Positions 46,383-64,000 of a stretch of DNA of 64,000 bases are shown here, one piece after another. Under the pieces are notes generated by a model that worked only from the letters and a program-made list of their open reading frames with translations, made no database searches and had not been told where the DNA came from. The stretch comes from Chamaecrista fasciculata (Eukaryota; Streptophyta; Magnoliopsida; Fabales; Fabaceae): assembly GCA_003254925.1 (NCBI GenBank), contig QANZ01029381.1:8938-72937 (forward strand), in the 5' to 3' direction. Each line of letters begins with the position of its first letter. The stretch's first letter is position 1. Both the position numbers and the translations under genes were made by a program.

Positions 46383-47244
46383 CTTAGCAAAGTACTGCAA
46401 AATCATATAAGAGATGACAATCCCAGTAAGCAAATATTAAGATCACAAAAACATTTGAAATTCTACCTTAATTATTTTCATTCATGAATAAAGAAACAGA
46501 TCAAGAGACCACATAGCAAAAAGGCAGTGGAGCTGAGAAACCGAAATGGTTCAACAATCAGATTGACCAAAAAACTTATCATAATTATAACTTCAAAGGA
46601 TTAGAATTTAGAAGCCTACAGAATCAGAATTCCCCTCCAATGTCCTGAGTCGATCTAATTTTAATAGGCGGGAAAAGAAGTATGGTGAAATCTCCAAAGA
46701 AAACGAAAAATCGAAAGGGTAAAACAGTATATATCGACTAATTATTCTTCGATCAGATGGTTGAAACTTCTTCTACAGTCGGAAGGACGCAGTGCTGTAA
46801 AATGATTTTTTTTTTAAAAAAAAAAACATGTAGAATGGGAATACAAAATCAATCCACAGAAAGCAAATACATCAGATAATTACAATTTACACGTAGCAAG
46901 CTGAAGGCAAACTAGAAATGAAAACAACGCAGATACTGCAAATTTTCCAGAAGAATGCAAAGGAAAAGCTATCGAAGAAAATAAGCAAGTAAAATAGTAT
47001 TGATGAAGTTGAATACCTACCTATAAGGAAAATCTTATCCGAGCAGTGCGTATGAGAAATGAGAATAGACGCTCGAAGACTGGACTTTATAGGCACAAGA
47101 ATCCAGAAATGACAACAAGTCTTTCTGTCCTTACTGCTTGGACCGCGATAATCCCGAACGAAGCTGAATATGGCCGTATTTTGGGACCTCTTACGTTTTT
47201 ATATACTCGCCACCCTTGGTTTTTCTTTTGCCTTTGATGTCAAA

Positions 47245-47412
47245 ACGACACGTGTAATGTAGCAGAAACCAATTGTTAGTTTGCTACATTAATATCCCAA
47301 TCAGAAACCAATTGTTAGTTTGCCTTTGCTACGTGTAATGTAGCAGAAACCAACTAGAATCAGAAACCAATTGTTAGTTTGCTACGTGTAATGTAGCAGA
47401 AACCAACTAGTA
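47245..47412. repeat. Interleaved short direct repeats upstream of cysteine synthase copy 3
   Basis: Two words, CGTGTAATGTAGCAGAAACC and CAGAAACCAATTGTTAGTTT, each occur three times within 170 bp. The first contains ACGTG, the core of many plant bZIP sites. The array lies about 200 bp beyond the inferred 5' end of the gene, so it may sit in its promoter. Confidence 0.75.
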
Positions 47413-47876
47413 ATGTAAAAAATATAAGATAAGATAAGATAAAGAGAAAAGCTATATTTCCGTCAAAGTAATTAATTTATTAGTCACCCACGTACAAATT
47501 CTTTTCATGATTATTTTATGTCTATGTTTCTTGTAAGTTAAAAAATAAATAATATAATTTTTTAACAAATTAAATAATATATTGTTTAAATATTTAAAAA
47601 AATTGTATTTTTCAACTTTTTAATAAATGAAAGATTCTTCCACAGAAAATCCGGGGTTAGGACCTTATAAAGCAATGGATGAGATATGATAAAGATTCGG
47701 AAAGCAATATGAAATCTTTAAGTCTCCGGTTACAGCTCGTAATTTAGATTTGGATCATTAGCTTAATGAAACAATCTGATATACTATATTAAAAAAATAA
47801 AATTAATGAATTTTGCGCATTTATGACATTATATAGTTGATTTTAGTTTTTTATTGTTAATATAATATTCTTTATA

Positions 47877-48112
47877 GGCAAAACACCCTTTCGTGCCCCT
47901 AACGTTTGCAGTGATTTTCAGTTATGCCCCTAACGTTTCATTTTGTTCAGACATACCCTCAATGTGCAACCAACGTTTCAATTATGCCCTCAATTTTGAC
48001 TCAATGCACATGTGGCAATTTTTTTTTGCTTATGTGTCATTTTTTTACCTACGTGGCATGACGACTGGACATTCTTATTTTTTATTCCACCGTGGCATAA
48101 TGACTAAATTTA
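47877..48112. repeat. Half-MITE-like repeat
   Basis: TGCCCCTAACGTTT and related words are repeated three times, as in the arm of the GCCCCTAACG-type plant MITEs; no opposite arm is present. Confidence 0.45.
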
Positions 48113-48172
48113 TATTTTTGAACATAAAAATTGAGTAAACTAGCAAATCAGTCCCTGGATTTACATTTTTCA

Positions 48173-48720
48173 TCATTTTCATTCATTTTAGTCCCAAATC
48201 CTCAAAATAAAATTGTTAAGTGTCCCAAACCTCTTCCAAACATTTCAATTTAGTCCTTAAAAATATTAAAAACCCTAAACCTAAACCCTAAAACCCATTA
48301 TTTTCAATTCCCCTTCTTTTTCATCATCTTCATTCATTTTAGTCTCAAATCCTCAAAATAAAATTGTAAAGTGTCCTAAAACTCTTTTAGACATTCCAAT
48401 TTAGTCCTTAAAAGTATTAAAAACCCTAAACTCCAAACTCTAAACCCTAAAACTATAAACCCTAAACCTTAAAATCCTAAACCTTAAAACCTAAACCCTA
48501 AACTCTAAAAAAATCTAATTTGAGTAATTAGATATCTCACTCATTCTTATCCCATTATTCTCAATTCCCCCTCTTTTTATTATTTTCATTCATTTTAGTC
48601 CCAAATCCTCAAAATAAAATTGTAAAGTGTCCTAAAACTCTTTCAAACATTCTGATTTAGTCCTTAAAAATATTAAAAACCCTTAAACCTTGAACCCCAA
48701 AACTCAAATTCCTAAACCAT
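48173..48720. repeat. Three tandem repeats with telomere-like CCCTAAA runs
   Basis: A unit starting TTCATTCATTTTAGTC, followed by CCTCAAAATAAAATTG and TTAGTCCTTAAAAATATT, occurs at about 48173, 48322 and 48580. Each unit ends in degenerate CCCTAAA/CCTAAA runs, longest at about 48422-48505. These resemble the plant telomere repeat but are interrupted and internal. The unit spacing differs (about 150 and 258 bp) because the CCCTAAA run has expanded in the middle one. Confidence 0.75.
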
Positions 48721-48823
48721 AAATCGTTCACCATTAAAAAAAATTAGTTCATCATCAGTTGATCATCATCATCATCATTCATCAGTTCATCATCCAAAAA
48801 TTAAAAAATAATCCTAAAAATTN

Positions 48824-48918
48824 AGCAAACCACAGGGTACCACAATGTAAAATTTTTTCTTTCAGGGTACCAAAGGGGAACCGCCCCTAACCACAGGGTA
48901 CCAAATTGCAATTTACCC
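48824..48918. mobile_element. Fragment of the GGTACC-type MITE next to a gap
   Basis: Repeated ACCACAGGGTACCA words and the end AATTTACCC match the right arm of the element at 34068-34464; the left part is cut at the N at 48823. Confidence 0.65.
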
Positions 48919-49280
48919 TTTATTTTTTAAAACAACTTGAGATTATAAACTGAATTTCTCGAAAAACGATGCGCCACAAATAACAATACGTATGTTACAT
49001 TTTTTTTTTTTTGTATATGGAATGGACTGGAAATAAGTAATAACGTGGTTACCAATTGGCCAAAAAAAAAAAATAACGTGGTTACCAGAATGAAAACGAC
49101 ACTAGTTGAACCTGGTGGAGTAAAATTGGGTTTCTAGTTTTGTTGGACGGCAAGGTGGTAAAGTAGAGCATAACATGCATGACATCAGTGTTTGCTTCAA
49201 ACTTCAAAGTGAGAACTTAATCCATAATCTTTTTAAAATTTTTAAAATATGTGTTTATAACTTATAAACAAGATATACGG

Positions 49281-50110
49281 ATGACAATTTTAACCCATTA
49301 CCCACCAACCCAACCAATTCAACCAAAAATTAACCAACCACAACCCAACCCATTTAAAAAATGGGTCAAGATGGATTTAGTCCAAAATTAACCCATTAAA
49401 TTTTTGATTGGGTTGGGTAAAACTCATGAGTTACCCAACCCAACTCAAATTTGTATCAAAATTACGTAGTTTCATGAAATGGGTGAATATGAATTTCATA
49501 ATTTTTTGCAAAAATTATAAAATTCCCCCTAAATAATTTCAAAATTTACAAAAAGTCCCTGAACCATAATATTTGAGGACTAAAATGAAAGTTATATAAA
49601 AAAATTGGACCAAATTGTAATTTTGAAAAATATTGGAAAAATGATAAAATTACATATTAGTCCTAATTTTGGAAAATGAATGCATTTTAGTCCCACCAAA
49701 CTGTGAGTTCAGTGGAAGGAAGATGAATTTCGCAAATTTTTGCAAAATTTACAGAATGTCCCTAAATATAAAAAAGTCCCTAGATCATGATATTTGAGGA
49801 CTAGAATGAAAATTTTAAAAAATAATTGGGGTCAAAATGTAATTTTTAAAAATATTAAAAGGTGGAAATTGCAAATCAGTCCAAAATTTGAAAAAATAAT
49901 ACAATTTAGTCATAAATTTGAATAATTTAAAAATTATTCTCATTAATTAGTTTATAAATTAAATAATATAAATATTTTAAAATGGATTAATGGATTGAGT
50001 TGGGTCGACCCTTGATTTTATGGGTCATGATCCACCAATGACCCATTTAACAAATAGACCCATTTAGGACCCACCCGCTTGTGACCCACCTACCCATTTT
50101 GGCGACCCCT
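49281..50110. mobile_element. Non-autonomous DNA transposon-like repeat, possibly hAT
   Basis: The left side is rich in AACCCATTACCCACC and ACCCAACCCA words and the right side in GACCCACCTACCCATTTTGG words, a composition familiar from hAT-derived plant repeats. The interior has a near-direct duplication (49500-49690 against 49736-49920, with TGCAAAATT and TTTGAGGACTA words). It is non-coding. Borders are approximate. Confidence 0.45.
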
Positions 50111-52325
50111 CAATATGGCAATATTTAAAATGAAACAAGATATATATTTGACAAAAGTGTAATTTTAGTCTTTTATCTTTTGTTCAAGTAGCAAATCAGT
50201 CAATTATTTCAATCAGATATCAAATATGTGAGGTAATATTCGTATTTACTCGATATTCAATAACTTTAACTTTTTACTATTCATACCATATTTAATATCA
50301 ATTTGGATCGCCGGTAGTATTTTAGGAGTATAATAATGAGAGAGAAAGAAACAAGTAGAGAAAAAAAGTGAGTTTCACATACATTTTCTTTCTATAAATA
50401 TTTCTTTATCTCTTATCACTATATCTTTAAAATACTATAAGAAATCCCTCCTCATCTAATATAGGATGTTTGTTAGATATTGAGAATTTGAATGAACATC
50501 CTAGGTATCCGTTCAAATTATCACCCTAAAGGATGATTGGTTTGAGTTAGTTCTTTTTTTTTTTTTGGACATATAAAGTTTGAGTTAGTTCTCAACTTTG
50601 CTATTTTGTTTTCTATTAATAAGATTATAATAGATGAGGCCCAAGTACCTATTTCGCAATTAGTAGCTTCAAATTGGGCCAGCCATTTGACTTTATTTTT
50701 ATCTTTTGGATACCAAACTCACAGTCAGTTAAAGAGATAGGGAGTACAAACCATTTATAGCTCACATGGAAACCACTTACATATCTCAAACATGCCTAAA
50801 ATAACAGTTATCACTTATCAGCAAATACCAAAAGGCTGAAACTGCTACTGTCCAAGATTGAAGCATTCCCATCTGTCACATGTCTATCCTGTGTTGAGCC
50901 GGAATTATTCTTCTTACAAAACATGCCTAATATTGTTGAAGGTGAGAACTGAGAACTGAGAAGTTTTTCTTTTTCCTTTTCCAATTCGAAGTCCCTTTTT
51001 CATTGTTTTCAGGTAGAGGGTTAAAATTTAAGACAAGTTGATGAATTGACCCCCCAAAATAAAAGACAAGGTGATGAATATTTTTTCATATTCTTATAAT
51101 ATTTTTTAATTTAAAATAATAAACTTCCTAAGAAAGATATTCCTCTAATTTTATGTGATAACTTATTAATAATGTGGATAAATTAAAGGAAGAAAAAATT
51201 AGGTAAGGGTTCTTTTTATTCGTTTGTTATAATATTTTTCTTTTTCAATCATAAACTTAATTTATATATATTTTTTTATGATTGATTATATAAAAGGTGT
51301 ATTTAATATTCTATCTCTATCATAATTGATTATATATAAAACTTTTTATTATATATCAACTATTTATTAAAAAAATTTATAACAAAGATACAAGAGATCT
51401 TATTATCGTATCTTAAATTAAATGAAGCTTACTAATAAAACAAAAATAATATCCGCTTATATGGGGTCGAAAACTTGTATGTCTTTGTTTTTTCAAATTT
51501 ATATTTTAGCTTTGATATTGAAAGAGTATTGATTGGGCACCCACTTTTCACCTCAATTTTCATCCATTCCATAGATGTTTCCTTTAAATTATACATGCGG
51601 TGTAATAGTTGTGTCCAAGGCATTGAAAGTATCATTCCTTTGGTTTGACATGAGAGTCTGAGACGACTCCGTCACGCTGTTACAAACTATTTTTTTTGGC
51701 CAATTGTTACAAACATTTATACGTTCGTGAAACCATGTTTTATAGGAGTACGTATTAAAATATAATATATGATATTAAAAATATCAATTAAAAGATTATT
51801 GGAAAACAGCTTATTAGGAGGAAGATAAACGGATAAACGTATAATCCTGAATCTATCCTTTGCTTGACTTGTGGAGTCGTATTAATTTAAGGAAATGAAG
51901 AAATTGGGAAATGTATTTATGAATATTTGGGAATTGGGAGAATCAGTTAGGTAATTAGGTGAGTGAGAATGCAGAACTAGGTGAAGCCGAATGAGTCATG
52001 AGAATTATATTGTTTGAGTTCTATTCTTGGTGTGGATGATGTCACATTTGGTATGTTATCTGTAAGTGTTTTTTTAGTTGGAAGACCTATTTTGACCTGG
52101 AATGGAACGTGTTCTCTTCACCTAAATTTTTTATTAAAAAAAAAAATTAGAGGGGCATTATCGTCCTATCAAGAAGGTGGCCCCTCTCGTTGCAGTGGCT
52201 CCTAGTCCTACATCCTAATTTCCTAAACGGCAACACACAGATCTCGAATTCTCTTTCATTATTTCTTCCTCTTCCTCTCGCATCGTTTGTTTGTGAACCG
52301 GGTCCAACCGAGCCGGACCGAACAC
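50111..52325. other. Intergenic region upstream of the XRN4-like gene
   Basis: No gene or clear element is supported over 2.2 kb of AT-rich DNA. The last 100 bp is TCTTCC-rich, as in the 5' untranslated regions of plant genes. Confidence 0.4.
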
Positions 52326-60281
<7,956 letters not shown>

Positions 60282-62985
60282 TGATTGGCGTGGATCTTAT
60301 TTGCCTTTGTGTTTCAGGTGCTTTGGCCTTCCTCTCTGCCTGTATGGAATTGGAGACCTCAATTATAAAATGGTCCTCCAAGTCAGTGATTTTTCACAAC
60401 GGTGGTGCCAATGTGCTGAATAGACACGGCACTTGCCACTTGATGGCTGGCCAGGCGGATAAGGTACGGATACAGATAGGGTATGGATATTGGATAGGAT
60501 GACTGTATACCAGTTGCAAAGGCGCAACAGCGCCATGACTTTGTAATGAATTTTATATTTCAAGATTTATGCAGCTGGTCCAGAAGGATCGGAAACATTA
60601 ACTGGCTAAATGCTGATTATGTGGTCCACAGGCTGCCATAGGGGTGGTAGTGTGTTGTATATGTGAAACCCCCATAGGAGAACGTCCTGCACCTGATGTG
60701 AATATGCTTCGATTCACAGGTATTTCTTTTTACGACTTTGCGATAAGAATCAAGTTCAATCTGGAATTCTTATCAGTGTTATCTGTTTAAATCAATGTTG
60801 TTTCCAATTATAGTTTAATCAATCTAATTAATATAAATGATTATTTAATATTAGTTTTGCTTGAGGAATATCAATATGACGTGGATAAAGTTTATATGTA
60901 TTTCCGTTTCTTTAAACATCATTAAATTTAAAAAACTAAGCATTTGTTATGGTTATCAAAACTTTGATTCTAATGTTCCGTGACAATGTTTGACGTAACA
61001 TGAGTTGGTGTAATATTTACATACTTAGTATTTATGAAGTAAAGTTAATATTATATGATCAGCTATCGTTAATTATGTTGGCAAAGCAATATGGTTTAGA
61101 GTAAACGTTGAGTTTATTGCGAAAGGTAAGAGTACAATTCACACTAAATAAAGTTTAGGGATGAATTTGAGATTTATTTCAGAATTTGAGGACCAAGAAA
61201 ACATTTTGCCAATATTTTTATTTGTAGGTCCCAATTGAAGTGGCACACACTCTTGAAGTACAAATCGTTTCCCATTGTTGGCAATTCAAATCCTTGTTGC
61301 AATTTAAAGCTCTGTTGTTCAGATTGCTATCCGCCGCTGCTCTGTTTCCTACTTTCACAAATTTCTTAATAAACGGACAAGCAATTGAGTTGAATTCCTT
61401 CTTACTGTATATGAAGTATGGCAGTAAACTCGTAGGAAACGCATTATAAAGAAACTTTAAAAAGGGATTTGATGTAAAAAGCCCGGTTTATCTATCAAAC
61501 GGGCTTTACCACCATTGATCACCCCTGATCAATTTGTTTTTGTAGCTTTTATTTTTGTTATCAAAAAACAATGAGAGAGAAAGACCTATGAAATGGATTA
61601 TTGTAGCTATCATTAGTTTTGTAGAGTGGAGAAAGCTGCTCTTTTTTTCTGCTCTTCTCTTGAGGATGCATAAGCTTAAGTTTCTTCTCTTGAGGATACA
61701 TATAATTGGGAGCAGAGGAGCACTCAGCCTGAAGCATACGGCGTAGAAACTAGAAAGACAAGGAAACTTCTTTTCAAAAAAATTTTTTTTNAATATTAAG
61801 AACAAAATCAAAAATTAATATAAAATTTGAAAATAAAAAAGATACTTTTAGCGAAAATTTAACCAGCTCAAATGGCCCACTTCACAGAAAATTGAAAAGA
61901 TTCATGAAAGGAGCAATTAAGATGGGAAATATCAAAAACATCCTCGGGATCACCCAGGTAGAGGTTAAATGGTCATCACAACAATATCCAAAAGAATGTT
62001 CCTTATAGTATGTTTGAATTGAGAATAATGGAGGAAATGTGAAATGGGAAATGCTCCAAAACTAGAGTAAATTCCTAGCACTAAGTATAGCAGATTAGCA
62101 GTGTATTTCGACCCCCCAAAAAAAAGTATAGCAGTGTCGCTGCAGTAAACAATCAATCTTTACAGAAATCCCATCAATGCAATCCACTAAAATTCACTGA
62201 TAACAAATACCTGAGTGCAGTAAAAGCTCTTCAAATAGCCAGAATCTAGAAATAGCCGCTAAATATATACACATCAAGCAGTAAAACACTTCTTATTCGA
62301 GTCAGACACACTTGATAAGTTCTGAGCAAAAAAATAAAAAAGACACACTAAGAGGTTTAGCCATTTTAGTAATCATGGCATGTAAGGCACAAAATTATCA
62401 AGTCAGAAAAGTTATGAAAAGAGAATAAGTTGATTTATATTCACTCACTTTTTTTTAACTTGAGGAAGGCAATTTCCCTTCTGATCCAAGGTTAATGAAT
62501 TGTTTCGCATCAAGAGACGAAAAATCCAACTTTCCGGACAAGTATCAGTAGAATATCCTTTGGATTAGGAAATCCGATCTACTGCTAACTATTTGAATAA
62601 GAAAATAACATTGCTTCTGACCCAAAAAAGAAGAAGTAACTCTGTTGGTAAGAATGTTACACTAAACAACATTCACAAGTGCATCCTTTACATCATATCA
62701 TGATACGATGACATCCTTTACAATACACTGACATTATGATTATAAAGTTTATATAACTAAAGACAACGGAAAATCTACAGAAAGCGAACATTTTTATTAA
62801 ACAACTTGTTCTATAAAATCAACAAAAGATAAAATTTAAAGATCACTAGTTAATCTATCAACCCATTGATTAATGTGACCAAGCAATTTTCTTTATGGAG
62901 TAAACATGAACATAGATAGAGAATGAAGAATTCCAATCACTTACTAGTTACTACAAAAAACACCGTTAAATTAAAATTGGCTTGG
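60282..62985. other. Intergenic region
   Basis: The left 300-450 bp is the probable 3' untranslated region of the XRN4-like gene. The rest is AT-rich with no supported gene. A short perfect hairpin, AAAGCCCG/CGGGCTTT, lies at about 61478-61507, and a single N is at 61791. Confidence 0.4.
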
Positions 62986-64000
62986 TCACCCTCGAGCAGA
63001 TCGCAAATCCTCGAGAGCAGTCTTGATCTGTTCCTGCACCAATTCCAGCCTCTTCGAGTAGACCTCCAATTCCAGAATCTGTTGCTTCCTCCATTTCTCA
63101 TCCACCATTTCTCCACTCCCAAAATTCATCAAAGACGACGGAAAATTGAAGCTCAATGGCGTAGGATTCAGTGTGAGTCCTCCAAATCCTCTGGCTCCGA
63201 ACGTGCCTCCCATGGTGCTAGTCAGTATCTCTTTGAACAAGGGCGACAAACAACTCTTCACTGTCTCCTCAATCAAGCCTGGTATGTTATGATTACTACT
63301 TGTATGATTATTATTGGTATTAGTAATACAATAACTATCTTTGTTTGACGCCAATCCATCGTTCAAGTTCAACTCTCGTTTCTCATCGGTTCTGATCCCT
63401 GATCGAGACCGTGGCCGTTTACGTGACGACGATGGGGTTCTCTTCTCCGCAGGAATTCCGATAATTACCTCATTCTTTGACACTGAATGGCTAAAATTAG
63501 GGTTAGGGTTAGGGTTGGGGCTGATTTCGTCGTCGTCCAAGGCGTTGTCCTCGACAGCAGCCCCGATTGGACAGACATCGCTCCAGATCTTTCTCGAAAT
63601 TTCGAAAGTGGCTTGATCGTGAGGGCTCTTGAAGGACAATTCCTTGCCAGAGCTAATTTTGTTTAAAACATTGCGGTATTTCTTCTTCAAGCGTCGGAGC
63701 TTCTCGACGAGCTGGTTTTTGTTGAAATCGAGCTGAAGCTTGGACTTGATTTGATCGTAGAACAAAGAGGTGTCCTGGTGGTGAGAGGATCCTCGTTGTG
63801 TGGTGTATTCGAGAAAGCCCTGTAAAAGCTCGATCTCGTCTTCATCGGTCCAAAGACGCTGAAACAGTCTCCGGGAATCGTCGAGAGGCTTTTTCTCTTC
63901 GGTGTGGTCGATCCGGTGACGTTTGGGATCGACGGAGTCAGGGACAACAATTGTTGTAGCGGTGGCGGTGGAAATCGCGGTGGTTTTGGCGCCATTGGAG
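62986..64000 (-). CDS. GeBP/STOREKEEPER-like transcription factor (start beyond window)
   Basis: The minus-strand frame is open from the window's right edge to the stop at 62986-62988, showing about 337 residues of one exon; the initiator lies beyond 64000. After a Thr-rich lead and a basic KRHRIDH stretch comes the GeBP DNA-binding domain (DUF573): LFQRLWTDEDEIELLQGFLE, then FYDQIKSKL, KNQLVEKLRRLKKKYRN and SPHDQATFEISRKIW. A Pro-Asn repeat (NPNPNPN), a KRPRSRS-type nuclear signal and a C-terminal leucine-rich coiled-coil-like tail (residues around EVYSKRLELVQEQIKTALED) follow. GeBP proteins are plant nuclear factors linked to trichome and hormone responses. A second frame with a methionine start at 63687-63995 is only a shadow of this one. 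Confidence 0.9.
   Translation of the reverse strand, partial: SNGAKTTAISTATATTIVVPDSVDPKRHRIDHTEEKKPLDDSRRLFQRLWTDEDEIELLQGFLEYTTQRGSSHHQDTSLFYDQIKSKLQLDFNKNQLVEKLRRLKKKYRNVLNKISSGKELSFKSPHDQATFEISRKIWSDVCPIGAAVEDNALDDDEISPNPNPNPNFSHSVSKNEVIIGIPAEKRTPSSSRKRPRSRSGIRTDEKRELNLNDGLASNKDSYCITNTNNNHTSSNHNIPGLIEETVKSCLSPLFKEILTSTMGGTFGARGFGGLTLNPTPLSFNFPSSLMNFGSGEMVDEKWRKQQILELEVYSKRLELVQEQIKTALEDLRSARG

Noticed and set aside
61478-61507. GC-rich hairpin followed by AT-rich DNA, like a bacterial terminator
   Set aside because: The window is plant nuclear DNA; such a hairpin has no known terminator role here and no gene ends next to it.
63490-63520. TTAGGG repeats resembling a telomere tract
   Set aside because: They lie inside the GeBP-like coding frame and encode a Pro-Asn repeat; the plant telomere unit is TTTAGGG, so this is coding low complexity.
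63687-63995. Pro/Ser-rich frame with a methionine start on the minus strand
   Set aside because: It overlaps the GeBP DNA-binding domain in another frame; the domain-bearing frame is the real one and continues out of the window.

Overview
This is a 64 kb piece of an AT-rich plant nuclear genome, almost certainly a eudicot. The evidence is many short GT-AG introns, plant-only families (EDR1-type MAPKKK, SMP-type LEA, GeBP/STOREKEEPER), plant-type U1 snRNA promoters (USE plus TATA) and many MITE-like palindromes. I cannot name the species. Five assembly gaps are present: a 55-N run at 24257-24311 and single Ns at 29827, 33040, 48823 and 61791.

Layout, left to right. 1.4-3.4 kb: a membrane-anchored SAM methyltransferase-like gene (+). 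4.9-7.0 kb: a small SEC-C zinc-motif protein (+). 9.0-11.8 kb: two U1 snRNA genes (U1-A, U1-B), each followed by a GNAT acetyltransferase sequence, intact after A and truncated after B. 12.4-18.9 kb: a complete 13-exon EDR1-like Raf-type kinase gene (-). 21.6-23.9 kb: a glyoxal/galactose-oxidase-like secreted enzyme (+). 25.0-28.1 kb: a seed-maturation LEA gene (+). 28.4-46.4 kb: a tandem array of three cysteine synthase (O-acetylserine(thiol)lyase) genes (-), with two more U1 genes (U1-C, U1-D) between the second and third. 52.3-60.3 kb: a complete 22-exon XRN4/EIN5-like 5'-3' exoribonuclease (+). 63.0 kb to the end: a GeBP/STOREKEEPER-like transcription factor (-) whose start lies beyond the window.

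The most unusual feature is the dispersed four-copy U1 set. Each copy has a USE and TATA box at nearly identical spacing, stem-loops I-IV and an Sm site. Between copies many stem positions differ on both strands so that pairing is kept. Copy D has AUACAUACCUG at its 5' end instead of AUACUUACCUG, a one-base change inside the 5' splice-site-pairing sequence that would make it fully complementary to a GUAUGU donor. Copies A and C carry the same change in the U1-70K-binding loop. Nearby genes contain unusual donors: GC-AG introns in two of the three cysteine synthase genes and in XRN4, and a GUAUGU donor in the third cysteine synthase gene.

The three cysteine synthases share exon sizes. Copy 3 looks like the standard cytosolic enzyme; copy 1 has changes in conserved active-site loops. 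Transposon remnants are mostly short palindromic MITEs, several with 9-bp target duplications (Mutator-like), plus a few LTR-like fragments. No tRNA, rRNA or CRISPR array was seen. All exon boundaries were worked out by eye from splice signals, reading frame and family similarity.
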